A stretch of 64,000 nt of DNA from Clostridia bacterium (GCA_017528085.1 JAFXPH010000004.1:169106-233105), one strand, 5' to 3'; shown: positions 19,023 to 27,460, counted from the first letter of the stretch. Numbers and translations are program-made. Notes: generated by a model not told the origin, from the letters alone.

Positions 19023-20678
19023 GTGAAGTGTTCAAAATGTGGTAAGAAAATACCTAAGACAGATGAGGAAAATCCTTTATGCGAAGATTGCAAGAAAGAA
19101 TTAGAGGAAAGCAAAGCTGAAGTAATTGAAACATCTGAAGAAACAAAAGAAGAAATTAAAGAAGAAGTTGAAAAAGTAGAAGAAGCAGTTGAAGAAAAGA
19201 AAGAAGAAGTTGAAGAAACTGCTGAAGAAGTAAAAGAAGAAGTTGAAGAAAAAGTCGAAGAAGTTAAAGAAGCTGCTGAAGAAGTAAAGGAAGAAGTTAA
19301 AGAAGCAGTGGAAGAAAAGAAAGAAGAAGTAAAAGAGAAAGCTAAAAAAGCTAAAAAAGAAGCTAAAGAAGAATATGAAGAAGCAGTTAAAGAAGTAAAA
19401 GAAGAAGTACAAAAAGAATCTAAGTCAGGTGCTGGAATTGTAGTTCTAATTATATTAGTAATAGTTGCTTTATTAATTGGAGCTATCTGCTATGAATTTA
19501 AACAAAATGGAAGTTTATTTAGCTTCGGTAGAGCTGGTAATACAGTAGGCAATATAATGAACTATGGTTATGCAGTTGAAGGAGGAGGTCAATTATTCTA
19601 TTCAGCTCCAGATGAGTTCATGGATAATACATGTATCTATTCAGCTAATATGGATGGATCTAATTCTAAAGTAATTTATTCTAAAGATGCTACAATTATC
19701 TCTTTAAATTACTATAATGGAAGAATATATTTTATTGAAGATGTTGTTATAGATAGCGCAGAAGATTCATCACAATCTGTAGAAAATAGAATTTGTTCAA
19801 TTAAGCCAGATGGTAGTGATTATCAAATAGTTAATGATAGAGAATTTTTCTCATATAGTTCAGCATTTTATATTGAAAATGGAAATTTATACTATATAGG
19901 TACAGATTTAAACGTTTATAAAATTAAGTTAAGTAATAATGAAAGATCATTAGTTTTAGAAAATGGTACAGGATTTGTTGGTGTAGCTAATGGTATTGTA
20001 TATTACAATACTTATATAGCACTTGATAAAGATGGTAATGTCGCTGGAACAGGTAATGAAGTTACAGCTTTAATTAATAATGATAGTGAAGATGATCCAC
20101 AATACACTACACAAGTTCAAACTATGGCATATAATATCAAAACAAAAGAAACATATCCTGTAGTTCCAAATGAAGCTTGCTATAGTGTAACTCCAGTAGG
20201 AGATACAGTTTATTATTCAAATACTGAAGGAAAGATTTATAAAATAAATCCAACAAAAGGAACAGATAAAGAACTAGTATACGATACTGAAGCTTATTAC
20301 ATGAATATAAAAGGAGATTTAATTTACTTCTTAGAAGTATCTCCTGAAGGTAAAATGCAAGTATGTAGTGTTAAGACAGATGGTTCAGACTATAAGACTG
20401 TAACTAGTTTAGAATCATCACAAGGAACACAATTTATAAATGTAATTGGTGATTGGGTATTCTATACAGATTCAACTCAAGAATCATTACAAATGGTATT
20501 AGCAGATAGATATGCTAGAGAGAACAAAGTTGTTGTTTATGATTTATCAATTCAAGGTTATATTGAACATATGCTAGGAATTAACAATGCTACAGAAACA
20601 AAGAATGAAGATGGAACAATTTCTATGGATGCTACTATAGAAAATACAACAGCAAAAGTTGAAAATACAGTTGAATAA
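19023..20678 (+). CDS. Zinc-ribbon, coiled-coil, membrane-anchored beta-propeller-like protein (DUF5050-type)
   Basis: A 551-residue protein of four parts. First is a cytoplasmic zinc ribbon with C3-x2-C6 and C20-x2-C23. Second is an extremely Glu/Lys-rich segment (about 25-137) of near 11-residue repeats such as EEVKEEVEEKVEEVKEAAE, predicted as a long charged coiled coil. Third is one membrane helix (about 139-160). Last is a large outer domain of repeated Tyr/Asp/Gly strands like 'IYSANMDGSNSKVIYS' and 'ICSIKPDGSDYQIV', as in DUF5050 and other six-bladed propeller proteins. The start is GTG with GGAGG 7 bases upstream. It follows the autolysin by 37 bases with no terminator between, so the two may be expressed together. 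Function unknown; the propeller probably binds a ligand outside. Confidence 0.75.
   Translation: MKCSKCGKKIPKTDEENPLCEDCKKELEESKAEVIETSEETKEEIKEEVEKVEEAVEEKKEEVEETAEEVKEEVEEKVEEVKEAAEEVKEEVKEAVEEKKEEVKEKAKKAKKEAKEEYEEAVKEVKEEVQKESKSGAGIVVLIILVIVALLIGAICYEFKQNGSLFSFGRAGNTVGNIMNYGYAVEGGGQLFYSAPDEFMDNTCIYSANMDGSNSKVIYSKDATIISLNYYNGRIYFIEDVVIDSAEDSSQSVENRICSIKPDGSDYQIVNDREFFSYSSAFYIENGNLYYIGTDLNVYKIKLSNNERSLVLENGTGFVGVANGIVYYNTYIALDKDGNVAGTGNEVTALINNDSEDDPQYTTQVQTMAYNIKTKETYPVVPNEACYSVTPVGDTVYYSNTEGKIYKINPTKGTDKELVYDTEAYYMNIKGDLIYFLEVSPEGKMQVCSVKTDGSDYKTVTSLESSQGTQFINVIGDWVFYTDSTQESLQMVLADRYARENKVVVYDLSIQGYIEHMLGINNATETKNEDGTISMDATIENTTAKVENTVE
19120..19430 (+). repeat. Degenerate Glu/Lys codon repeat encoding a coiled coil
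   Basis: About 300 bases of imperfect GAAGAAGTAAAAGAAGAAGTT-like units lying wholly inside the 19023 gene. Units are 11 codons long on average (EEVKEEVKEAV type). The purine-rich strand creates a long Phe-rich open frame on the other strand, which is a shadow. Confidence 0.75.
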
Positions 20679-20690
20679 TATTAATAAAGA

Positions 20691-20721
20691 AAAAGGAAGT
20701 ACAAAAGTACTTCCTTTTTTT
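20691..20721. terminator. Bidirectional intrinsic terminator
   Basis: A stem of about 11 bp (AAAGGAAGTAC / GTACTTCCTTT) with a 4-base loop and T run, between the propeller gene and the convergent tRNA-Thr gene; A and T runs on both sides allow use from either direction. Confidence 0.85.
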
Positions 20722-20796
20722 GGGGCTTATAGTCAGAATTGAACTGACGACCTGCTGTTTACGAGACAGCTGCTCTACCAACTGAGCTATATAAGC
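20721..20796 (-). tRNA. tRNA-Thr (anticodon CGT)
   Basis: On the minus strand the 7-bp acceptor GCTTATA / TATAAGC encloses a D-arm (GCTCAGTTGGTAGAGC), an anticodon arm GCTGT-CTCGTAA-ACAGC with anticodon CGT (reads ACG), and a T-arm containing GTTCAATTC. CCA is encoded (20723-20721). It is transcribed divergently from rnpB. Confidence 0.95.
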
Positions 20797-20811
20797 ATTT
20801 CAACAATAGTT

Positions 20812-20839
20812 ATTATAACATAAATAAGAATAAATACAA
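20812..20839 (-). promoter_or_regulatory. Promoter for tRNA-Thr
   Basis: Read on the minus strand: TTGTAT, 16-bp spacer, TATAAT (plus-strand 20812-20817), about 15 bases before the mature tRNA 5' end. Confidence 0.55.
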
Positions 20840-20849
20840 ATAGTGTTAT

Positions 20850-20879
20850 TTGACTATTTTTGCGTTTTTATGGTAAAAT
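20850..20879 (+). promoter_or_regulatory. Promoter for rnpB
   Basis: TTGACT (20850-20855), 18-bp spacer, TGG-TAAAAT (20874-20879). The predicted start coincides with the 5' end of the RNase P RNA P1 helix. Confidence 0.75.
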
Positions 20880-20886
20880 AGAAAGG

Positions 20887-21226
20887 AAGTAAGTTGGATG
20901 GTCGCTGACAATTTCCGAAAGGAATTGTGAGAGGAAAGTCCGGGCTCCATAGAGCAATGATACTTGATAACGTCAAGCGAGGGTAACCTTAGGGAAAGTG
21001 CAACAGAAAATAACAACTTATTTATAAGTTCAGGTGAAAAGGTGAGGTAAAAGCTCACCAGCGGTATAGTGATATATCGGCTGTGTAAACCCTATCTGGA
21101 GCAACACCTTATAGAGAAGGCTAAGACTGCTCGTCATCTTCTCGACATGAGTGGCAAGATATATGTAGCAATACATATACTAGATAAATGACTATCCACG
21201 ACAGAACCCGGCTTATAGACTTACTT
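20887..21226 (+). ncRNA. rnpB: RNase P RNA
   Basis: The catalytic RNA of RNase P, which matures tRNA 5' ends. About 340 bases, closed by the P1 helix AAGTAAGT (20887-20894) / ACTTACTT (21219-21226). It contains the conserved GAGGAAAGTCCGGGCTCC block near 20930, the AACCTTAGGGAAAGTGCAACAGAAA region, GTAAACCCTATCTGGAGCAA near 21087, and the 3' ACAGAACCCGGCTTATAG that pairs back to the 5' conserved block. A promoter and a terminator flank it closely. Confidence 0.97.
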
Positions 21227-21231
21227 TTTAT

Positions 21232-21267
21232 AAAAGACAATAGGCGAAAGTCTATTGTCTTTTCTTT
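21232..21267 (+). terminator. Intrinsic terminator of rnpB
   Basis: A 12-bp stem AAAAGACAATAG / CTATTGTCTTTT around GCGAAAGT, followed by T-rich sequence. Confidence 0.85.
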
Positions 21268-21346
21268 ATGTAAAATTATTATTTTAAGCTTTTCCTAAGA
21301 ATACTAATATATAAATAAAATTTAAAAAAATTTTTATAAAAAACTC

Positions 21347-21375
21347 TTTACAATTCCAATTATCTTTGATATAAC
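21347..21375 (+). promoter_or_regulatory. Promoter for the tyrosine recombinase gene
   Basis: TTTACA (21347-21352), 17-bp spacer, TATAAC (21370-21375) with an upstream TG (extended -10). Confidence 0.6.
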
Positions 21376-21436
21376 ATAGACATGTTATGTAAATTTATAA
21401 GAAAATAAAGAAAAATGATTGGAGAAGATGATAATC

Positions 21437-22318
21437 ATGGATAAGCAAATTAAACTATTTTTAGACTTTCTTGAGAACGATAAGAAGTTGTCTTTAAACA
21501 CTTTACAATCATACAAAAGAGACATTCTTGAGTATAAAGATTATATTAATGAAAATGGTTTGAACTATTTGAAAATTTCAGACGAAGATATTACTGATTA
21601 TTTAAGTTCAATGAAAAAAGCTAATAAAAAAACATCTACAATTTCTAGAAATCTAGCTACAGTTAGATCATTCTATCAATTTTTAGTAAAAACTAAAAAG
21701 ATTAAGAAAGATCCTACAATCGGAGTAAAATCACCTAAAGTTGAAAAGAAAGCTCCTAGCATTTTATCTTCTAAAGAAGTAGAGCTTTTATTAGATCAAC
21801 CAAAAGCAGTTGATTTAAAAGGTATAAGAGATAAAGCAATGCTTGAATTTGCATATGCAACAGGTATGAGAGTAACTGAAATTATCTCATTAAATGTTTC
21901 AGATGTTAACTTAGAAGAAAGTTATGTAATTTGTAACTCAGGTTATAAAAAAAGAACTATTCCACTAGGTTCAATTTCACTTAAGGCTTTACAAGAATAT
22001 GTAGAAAAAGCTAGACCAATTTTAATTAAAAATGATGATACTGTAGCATTATTTGTAAATATTAATGGTAAGAGATTAACAAGACAAGGATTCTGGAAAA
22101 TTGTTAAATATTATAAAGAGCAAGCTCATATAGATAAAGATATCACACCACACGTATTAAGACATTCATTTGCAACTCACCTTTTACAAAATGGTGCAGA
22201 ATTAAAAGCTATTCAATCAATGCTTGGACATTCTGACATATCATCTACACAAGTATATATGCAATTTCAAGATGACAACTTAAAAGATATCTATAAAAAA
22301 GCACATCCAAGAGCATAA
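21437..22318 (+). CDS. xerD: Tyrosine recombinase, XerC/XerD type
   Basis: A site-specific recombinase of about 293 residues resembling XerC/XerD, which resolve chromosome dimers at dif. The N-terminal SAM-like DNA-binding domain (FLDFLENDKKLSLNTLQSYKRDI) leads into the catalytic domain. Its residues are Arg in ATGMRVTE, Lys in the GYKKRTIP hairpin, HVLRH, the LGHSD His, and nucleophile Tyr in TQVYMQF near the end. There are no flanking inverted repeats, cargo or att-like sites, so a housekeeping Xer is favoured over an integrase; XerC and XerD cannot be separated with certainty. The start is ambiguous: GGAG at 21421 sits 3 bases before the ATG at 21428 and 12 before that at 21437. The latter gives the usual Xer N-terminus. 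Confidence 0.85.
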   Translation: MDKQIKLFLDFLENDKKLSLNTLQSYKRDILEYKDYINENGLNYLKISDEDITDYLSSMKKANKKTSTISRNLATVRSFYQFLVKTKKIKKDPTIGVKSPKVEKKAPSILSSKEVELLLDQPKAVDLKGIRDKAMLEFAYATGMRVTEIISLNVSDVNLEESYVICNSGYKKRTIPLGSISLKALQEYVEKARPILIKNDDTVALFVNINGKRLTRQGFWKIVKYYKEQAHIDKDITPHVLRHSFATHLLQNGAELKAIQSMLGHSDISSTQVYMQFQDDNLKDIYKKAHPRA

Positions 22319-22340
22319 TAAAGAATTAAATATATATAAA

Positions 22341-22374
22341 AAATACCTAAAGATTATTCTTTAGGTATTTTTTA
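22341..22374 (+). terminator. Intrinsic terminator
   Basis: Stem AAATACCTAAAG / CTTTAGGTATTT with a 6-base loop and T run after the recombinase gene. Confidence 0.85.
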
Positions 22375-22406
22375 GGCTTTTATATATAATTATGAAAGAT
22401 TTTTAC

Positions 22407-22435
22407 TTGACTAATTTGAGTTATACATATAAAAT
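22407..22435 (+). promoter_or_regulatory. Sigma-A promoter for rny
   Basis: TTGACT (22407-22412), 17-bp spacer, TAAAAT (22430-22435). It gives rny a leader of about 90 bases; nothing else is recognised in that leader. Confidence 0.7.
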
Positions 22436-22532
22436 AATGGAGTAGAAAAAAATACAATGAAATTATTATAATATTTGATTTAAATAATTTATTTGTACAT
22501 TGAAAAATAAATAAAAGAAGGAGTAGATAATT

Positions 22533-24077
22533 ATGCAAACAGGAATAATTATTTTCGTCACTGCCTTCATCTCTGCTGTAATTTTTACAATCGCAGGATA
22601 TTTCTTAAGAAAAAGAATTGCAGAATCTAAAATTAAAAGTGCTGAACAAGAAGCACAAAAATTGATTGAAAATGGAAAAATCGAAGCAGAAAATCTAAAG
22701 AAACAAGAATTAGTAAATGCTAAAGAAGAAGCATTGAAGATTAGAAATGATTTAGATCAAGAGATTAAAGAAAGAAGGAGCGACGTACAAGCGCAAGAAA
22801 AAAGATTAATTCAAAAAGAAGAAAATCTTGAAAAAAGAATTTCACAATATGAAAATAAAGAAAAAGAATTAGAACAAAAAATAGTTGAAAATCAAAACAA
22901 GAAAAAAGAACTTGATGAATTAGTTGGAAAAGAAATGGAAGAATTGCAAAGGATTTCTGGTTTATCTAACGAAGAAGCTAAAGCAATATTACTTCAAAAC
23001 TTAGATAGAGAGCTTACTCAAGAAAAAGCTCAACTTATCAAAGAACATGAAGCAAAGGCTAAAGATGAAGCCGTTAAAAATGCCAGAGAGATTGTTACTT
23101 TTGCTATTCAAAAATGTGCTGCTGATCATACATCAGAAGCAACAGTATCAGTTGTTCAACTTCCAAATGACGAAATGAAAGGAAGAATAATTGGTAGAGA
23201 AGGTAGAAATATTAAAACTCTAGAAACATTAACAGGAATTGACTTAATTATTGATGATACTCCTGAATCAGTTATCATCTCAGGATTTGATCCTTTAAGA
23301 AGAGCTGTAGCAAAACTAGCTTTAGAGAAATTAATTGATGATGGAAGAATCCATCCAGCAAAGATTGAAGAAATGGTTGAAAAAGCTAAAGAAGAAATCG
23401 AAGCTGATATTAAAGCTGAAGGAGAAAGAGCTGTACTTGAAACTGGTGTACATAACTTACATCCAGACCTAGTTAAACTATTAGGTAAATTAAAGTATAG
23501 AACAAGCTATGGACAAAATGTTTTAAATCATTCAATTGAGGTATCAAACTTAGCTAGAATGATGGCTGATGAACTTGGAATTAACTCTAAGTTAGCTAGA
23601 AGAGCAGGATTACTTCATGATATTGGTAAAGCATTAGATCATGACATGGAAGGTACTCACGTAGAAATAGGTGTTGACATTCTAAAGAAATATAAAGAGA
23701 ATGAAACAGTTATAAATGCTGTTGAAGCTCATCATGGCGATGTTGAACCAAATACATTAGAGGCTGTTCTAGTACAAGCTGCTGATGCAATCTCAGCTTC
23801 AAGACCAGGGGCAAGATCTGAAACGCTAGAGACTTATATTAAGAGATTAGAAAAACTAGAAGAAATTTCTAATTCATTCGAAGGCGTTGATAAATCATTT
23901 GCTATCCAAGCAGGTCGTGAGGTAAGATTAATAGTTAAGCCAGAGAAGGTATCTGATGCCGATATGGTATTGCTAGCAAGAGATGTAGCTAAGAGAGTAG
24001 AAAATGAAATGGATTATCCAGGACAAATTAAAGTAAATGTCATTAGGGAATCTAGAGTTATTGATTATGCAAAATAA
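22533..24077 (+). CDS. rny: Ribonuclease Y
   Basis: RNase Y is the membrane-bound endoribonuclease that starts mRNA decay in many Bacillota. The 514 residues show one N-terminal membrane helix (about 3-23) and a long charged coiled coil (about 30-190). A KH RNA-binding domain follows ([31 protein letters not shown]). The HD phosphohydrolase domain has the ligand motif [12 protein letters not shown] near residue 360 and the downstream EAHHGDVEP and [16 protein letters not shown] motifs. The start has AAGGAG 9 bases upstream. It has its own promoter and terminator. All family hallmarks are intact. Confidence 0.97.
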   Translation: MQTGIIIFVTAFISAVIFTIAGYFLRKRIAESKIKSAEQEAQKLIENGKIEAENLKKQELVNAKEEALKIRNDLDQEIKERRSDVQAQEKRLIQKEENLEKRISQYENKEKELEQKIVENQNKKKELDELVGKEMEELQRISGLSNEEAKAILLQNLDRELTQEKAQLIKEHEAKAKDEAVKNAREIVTFAIQKCAADHTSEATVSVVQLPNDEMKGRIIGREGRNIKTLETLTGIDLIIDDTPESVIISGFDPLRRAVAKLALEKLIDDGRIHPAKIEEMVEKAKEEIEADIKAEGERAVLETGVHNLHPDLVKLLGKLKYRTSYGQNVLNHSIEVSNLARMMADELGINSKLARRAGLLHDIGKALDHDMEGTHVEIGVDILKKYKENETVINAVEAHHGDVEPNTLEAVLVQAADAISASRPGARSETLETYIKRLEKLEEISNSFEGVDKSFAIQAGREVRLIVKPEKVSDADMVLLARDVAKRVENEMDYPGQIKVNVIRESRVIDYAK

Positions 24078-24089
24078 TAAACAAATATT

Positions 24090-24118
24090 AAGAGTGGCTG
24101 AAAAGTCACTCTTTTTTC
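24090..24118 (+). terminator. Intrinsic terminator
   Basis: Stem AAGAGTGGCT / AGTCACTCTT (one G-T pair), GAAA-type loop and six T after rny. Confidence 0.85.
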
Positions 24119-24138
24119 ATTTTTAATCGCTAAAACTA

Positions 24139-24167
24139 TTGACTTTATGCAATTTTCTTAATATAAT
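24139..24167 (+). promoter_or_regulatory. Strong sigma-A promoter for sigH
   Basis: TTGACT (24139-24144), 17-bp spacer, TATAAT (24162-24167), 37 bases before the chosen ATG. Confidence 0.8.
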
Positions 24168-24203
24168 GAGCTCAAATCAAGGTATTTGGAGGTAAAACCT
24201 TTA

Positions 24204-24854
24204 ATGAAAGACGTTAAAAGTTCAGTATTTAAAGAGTTTCAATATGACAGCTTAGACGATAATCAATTGGTTGATTTATCAAAACATGGGGATAGTTCCG
24301 CTATAAATCAGCTATTTTTGAATTACAGTGATTTGATTAAGATGAAAACACATAACTTTTTCATCTCTGGTGCAGATAAAGATGATATTTTGCAAGAGGC
24401 AAGAATTGGTTTATATAAAGCAATTAAAAGCTTTGATCAAGAAAAGCATAGTTCATTTAAAACTTTTGCTAATCTTTGTATAGAAAGGCAAATAATATCT
24501 GCAATAAAATCTTCAAACAGACAAAAACATATACCACTTAATTCTTCATTCTCATTAAACGTTTCAGCATTTGATAATAATGAAGATACAGAAGTAATAG
24601 AAATATTAGATGTTAATACTGCTGAGGATCCTTTAGATACAATTACCAAACAAGAATACTTTAGATTTATTGAAAGTAAAATAGATGACAATTTAAGTAA
24701 GTTTGAAAAACAAGTTTTAAATATGATGATAGAAGGTGAAAGTTATAAAACAATAGCTGATAACCTAAATTCAAATGCAAAATCAATAGATAACGCAATT
24801 CAAAGAATTAGAAAAAAAGCAAGTAAGTGTTTAGATAGTGAAGATATGGATTAA
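24204..24854 (+). CDS. sigH: RNA polymerase sigma factor, SigH type
   Basis: A sigma-70 family factor of 216 residues resembling the stage 0/transition-phase factor SigH of Bacilli and Clostridia. Region 2 is clear: ADKDDILQEARIGLYKAIKSFD for core binding, then FKTFANLCIERQIISAIKSSNRQKHIPLNS, which closely follows SigH sequence. Region 4 has a helix-turn-helix (GESYKTIADNLNSNAKSIDNAIQRIRKKA). The ATG at 24204 lies 10 bases after GGAGG; an upstream in-frame TTG overlaps that site. In sporulating relatives SigH drives entry into sporulation and competence. Whether this organism sporulates cannot be decided here, as no other sporulation gene is in the window. Confidence 0.88.
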   Translation: MKDVKSSVFKEFQYDSLDDNQLVDLSKHGDSSAINQLFLNYSDLIKMKTHNFFISGADKDDILQEARIGLYKAIKSFDQEKHSSFKTFANLCIERQIISAIKSSNRQKHIPLNSSFSLNVSAFDNNEDTEVIEILDVNTAEDPLDTITKQEYFRFIESKIDDNLSKFEKQVLNMMIEGESYKTIADNLNSNAKSIDNAIQRIRKKASKCLDSEDMD

Positions 24855-24855
24855 G

Positions 24856-24884
24856 AAAAACTAGTAATAGTTTTTCTTTTTTAT
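24856..24884 (+). terminator. Intrinsic terminator
   Basis: Stem AGAAAAACTA / TAGTTTTTCT with a 4-base loop and T run after sigH. Confidence 0.85.
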
Positions 24885-24913
24885 TGAAAATTAAGCTAAA
24901 ATATGTAATAATA
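24885..24913 (+). promoter_or_regulatory. Promoter for ychF
   Basis: TTGAAA (24885-24890), 17-bp spacer, AATAAT preceded by TGT (24908-24913). The -10 is weak but extended. Confidence 0.45.
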
Positions 24914-24950
24914 TGAAAGATGATTTTTAAAAAAAGAAGGGATAAAATTC

Positions 24951-26045
24951 ATGAAAATAGGAATTGTAGGATTACCAAATGTTGGTAAGAGTACTTTATT
25001 TAATAGTATAACTAAAGCAGGTGCTGAATGTGCAAATTATCCATTTTGTACTATAGAACCAAATGTTGGTGTTGTTACTGTACCTGATGAAAGAGTTGAT
25101 ACTCTAGCAAAAATATATAATCCACAAAAAGTTACAAAAGCGATTGTTGAATTTGTTGATATAGCTGGATTAGTTAAAGGTGCTAGTAAAGGTGAAGGTT
25201 TAGGAAATAAATTTTTATCACATATTAGAGAAACAGATAGTATTGTTCAAGTAGTAAGATGCTTTGAAGATTCAAATATTACTCACGTAAACGGAAGTAT
25301 TGATCCACTTCGTGATATTGAAACAATCAATTTAGAACTTATTTATGCTGATATAGAAACATTAGATAAGAAATTAGATAGAGCTAAAAAAATGTTAAAA
25401 GCTGATAAAAAATATCAGTTTGAAATAGATACAATTGAAAAAGTAATGGCAGTTTTAAATGAAGGTAAATGTGCAAGAACTTTAGATTATACTGAAGAAG
25501 AATTGGAAGTATTACATGATGCATTTTTACTTACAATGAAACCTGTATTATATGTCGCAAATGTATCTGAAGATGATCTTCAAGATCCATATTCAAATCC
25601 TAATGTTCAAAAAGTAGTTGAATATGCTAAAACTGAAAATGCAGAAGTTATTCCACTTTGCGTAAAAATCGAAGAAGAATTAAGTGCATTAGATGATAAT
25701 GACAAAAAAGAGATGCTTGAAGCATTAGGGTTAGAAGAATCTGGATTAGATAAATTAATTAAAGCAAGTTATAAATTACTTGGCTTAATGAGTTTCTTAA
25801 CAGCAGGAGAGCCAGAAGTTAGAGCATGGACAATTAAAATTGGAACAAAAGCTCCACAGGCTGCAGGAAAAATTCACTCAGATATAGAAAGAGGATTTAT
25901 TAAAGCAGAAGTTGTTTCATTTGATGACCTAATGAAGTGCGGAGGATCAATGACTCAAGTTAAGGAAAAAGGCTTAATGAGATCAGAAGGAAAAGAATAT
26001 ATCATGCGTGATGGTGATATAGTTCTATTTAGATTTAACGTATAA
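24951..26045 (+). CDS. ychF: Ribosome-binding ATPase YchF
   Basis: YchF (Ola1-like) is an Obg-family P-loop protein that prefers ATP and associates with ribosomes. The 364 residues have the expected length. Visible parts are the Walker A GLPNVGKSTLFN (6-17), the switch segment NYPFCTIEPNVGVV, the G3 motif DIAGLVKGASKGEGLGNKFLSHIRE, and YVANVSEDDL in place of the usual GTPase NKxD (the substitution behind ATP preference). An alpha-helical arm (about 130-175) is followed by a C-terminal TGS domain (RAWTIKIGTKAPQAAGKIH...DGDIVLFRFNV). It has its own promoter. Confidence 0.97.
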   Translation: MKIGIVGLPNVGKSTLFNSITKAGAECANYPFCTIEPNVGVVTVPDERVDTLAKIYNPQKVTKAIVEFVDIAGLVKGASKGEGLGNKFLSHIRETDSIVQVVRCFEDSNITHVNGSIDPLRDIETINLELIYADIETLDKKLDRAKKMLKADKKYQFEIDTIEKVMAVLNEGKCARTLDYTEEELEVLHDAFLLTMKPVLYVANVSEDDLQDPYSNPNVQKVVEYAKTENAEVIPLCVKIEEELSALDDNDKKEMLEALGLEESGLDKLIKASYKLLGLMSFLTAGEPEVRAWTIKIGTKAPQAAGKIHSDIERGFIKAEVVSFDDLMKCGGSMTQVKEKGLMRSEGKEYIMRDGDIVLFRFNV

Positions 26046-26094
26046 TTGTAACAATTCTGTAACAAAAACGTTTTAAAAAAGTAATATTAATCTA

Positions 26095-26122
26095 TTGCAT
26101 TAGACTTTCTTTATGTTATAAT
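26095..26122 (+). promoter_or_regulatory. Promoter for the LPKAG surface protein gene
   Basis: TTGCAT (26095-26100), 16-bp spacer, TGT-TATAAT (26117-26122). Confidence 0.65.
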
Positions 26123-26154
26123 AGTAATAGATTAAAATATAAAAAGGATGGAGA

Positions 26155-26565
26155 ATGATGGTTATGAACAGAAAAATGATTATTGGTTTAGTTTTAGTTA
26201 TTGTAGTAGCATTTATGCTTGGAACAGTTAATTCATATGCAACTGAATTAACAGCAACAACAACAACAGAGAACAAAACAAACACTGGAGCAGTTACAAT
26301 TTCAACAGGTAACAGCACAGCTAACAAAACAGCAAATACAGCTGTTTCTACAACAGTTTCTACTGGAGCTTCAAACACAGCAAATAAAGCTACAAACAAT
26401 ACAACAAATAATGTTGTAAATAATGCAGCAAACACAAGTACATATACAACAAATTCTACAAAATTACCAAAGGCTGGATCTAATCCAACTATAATTTTTG
26501 TAGCAGCAGCATTAGTTATTTCTGCAGTATATGCTTATAAGAAAGTTACTGATTACAATATCTAA
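26155..26565 (+). CDS. Small Thr/Asn-rich surface protein with LPxxG-type C-terminal sorting signal
   Basis: A 136-residue exported protein. A signal peptide (about 1-28, ending NSYA) is followed by about 75 residues almost entirely of Thr, Asn, Ala and Ser, a low-complexity, probably extended and glycosylatable stalk. The C-terminus has the layout of a sortase substrate: LPKAG, a hydrophobic helix (PTIIFVAAALVISAVYAY) and a lysine tail (KKVTDYNI). The motif has Ala where LPxTG has Thr, so a sortase of altered specificity, or simple membrane anchoring, is possible. No sortase gene is in the window. The three close ATGs (26155, 26158, 26164) cannot be separated firmly; GGATGGAG precedes them. 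Confidence 0.7.
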   Translation: MMVMNRKMIIGLVLVIVVAFMLGTVNSYATELTATTTTENKTNTGAVTISTGNSTANKTANTAVSTTVSTGASNTANKATNNTTNNVVNNAANTSTYTTNSTKLPKAGSNPTIIFVAAALVISAVYAYKKVTDYNI

Positions 26566-26598
26566 ACTTTTTATAAATTAATAATTTAACGTTAAATT

Positions 26599-26636
26599 GA
26601 AAGCGATAAGTCTGACGAGATTTGTCGCTTTTTTTC
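26599..26636 (+). terminator. Intrinsic terminator
   Basis: Stem AAAGCGATAA / TTTGTCGCTTT with a T run, after the LPKAG gene. Confidence 0.8.
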
Positions 26637-26647
26637 GTGGGTTTTGG

Positions 26648-26676
26648 TTGTTAATAACGTTTAATTGTGATATATT
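26648..26676 (+). promoter_or_regulatory. Promoter for ung
   Basis: TTGTTA (26648-26653), 17-bp spacer, TGA-TATATT (26671-26676). Confidence 0.6.
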
Positions 26677-26706
26677 AATTGCAGATTTTTAAGTGAGGTA
26701 AATAAA

Positions 26707-27369
26707 ATGAATTACTTTAAAAATATTATTGAAGAAGAGTCAAAAAAGGATTATTATATAAAACTTCATGATTTTGTATATGATGAGTATGAACATTATA
26801 CTGTTTTTCCAGATAAGAAAAACATTTATGCTGCTCTTAAATATACTCCATATGATAAAGTTAAAGTAGTAATAATAGGACAAGATCCTTATCATGGAAC
26901 TGGTGAAGCACATGGACTTTCTTTTTCAGTATGTCCTGGAATTGCTATTCCACCATCACTTAAAAATATTTATAAAGAATTAAACACAGAACTTGGTTGT
27001 TATATTCCTAATAACGGTTATTTAATGAAGTGGGCTATGCAAGGAGTACTACTTTTAAATACAGTCTTAACAGTTAGAAAAGATACACCAGCTTCTCATA
27101 GAGGTAAAGGTTGGGAGATTTTTACTGATAAAATAATAGAAGAATTAGATAAAAAAGATGAGCCTATGGTTTTTATACTTTGGGGTAACTTTGCAAAGTC
27201 AAAAGAAAACCTACTTAAAAATCCAAAACATTTAGTTTTAAAATCAGCTCATCCAAGCCCATTTTCAGCTAATCACGGCTTCTTTGGAAACAATCATTTT
27301 ATCAAAACTAATGAGTATTTAAAGAAGAATGGATTAGAACCTATTGATTGGCAAATTGAAAATATATAA
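26707..27369 (+). CDS. ung: Uracil-DNA glycosylase
   Basis: Ung removes uracil from DNA in base excision repair. The 220 residues carry the family-1 motifs: the water-activating GQDPYHG (residues 58-64, Asp at 60), SLKNIYKELNTE, LLLNTVLTV, and the DNA-intercalation/His motif HPSPFSANHGFFG near 190. Length is typical. The ATG follows AGTGAGGT. It is a single-gene unit with its own promoter. Confidence 0.97.
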   Translation: MNYFKNIIEEESKKDYYIKLHDFVYDEYEHYTVFPDKKNIYAALKYTPYDKVKVVIIGQDPYHGTGEAHGLSFSVCPGIAIPPSLKNIYKELNTELGCYIPNNGYLMKWAMQGVLLLNTVLTVRKDTPASHRGKGWEIFTDKIIEELDKKDEPMVFILWGNFAKSKENLLKNPKHLVLKSAHPSPFSANHGFFGNNHFIKTNEYLKKNGLEPIDWQIENI

Positions 27370-27384
27370 AAATGTTGATTTTTG

Positions 27385-27413
27385 TTGAATTTTTTAAGGC
27401 TTTGTGCTATAAT
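27385..27413 (+). promoter_or_regulatory. Strong promoter upstream of the BY-kinase leader
   Basis: TTGAAT (27385-27390), 17-bp spacer, TGC-TATAAT (27408-27413). It lies before, not after, the hairpin at 27425-27460. Confidence 0.7.
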
Positions 27414-27424
27414 TCAACCATACG

Positions 27425-27460
27425 AAAGATACAAATTTTAAGAGTTTGTGTCTTTTTTTT
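27425..27460 (+). terminator. Intrinsic terminator, possibly an attenuator in the BY-kinase leader
   Basis: An 11-bp stem AAAGATACAAA (27425-27435) / TTTGTGTCTTT (27445-27455) with one T-G pair and a long T run. It may end the ung transcript. It also lies between a good promoter and the GTG start at 27483, so it could attenuate the downstream gene. Confidence 0.8.

Noticed and set aside
19101..19412. A Phe-rich reverse-strand ORF of 103 codons
   Set aside because: It is the mirror of the Glu/Lys coiled-coil repeat on the plus strand, with no ribosome site and an implausible composition. Similar Phe-rich mirrors at 29040-29300 and 32378-32644 were dropped for the same reason.
21437..22318. 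A mobile-element integrase
   Set aside because: The protein has the ordinary XerC/D size and motifs and sits among housekeeping genes without att-like repeats or cargo.
26046..26064. Two TGTAACA copies 11 bases apart upstream of the LPKAG gene, as an operator
   Set aside because: They are short, lie upstream of the -35, and such AT-rich words occur by chance in DNA of this composition.
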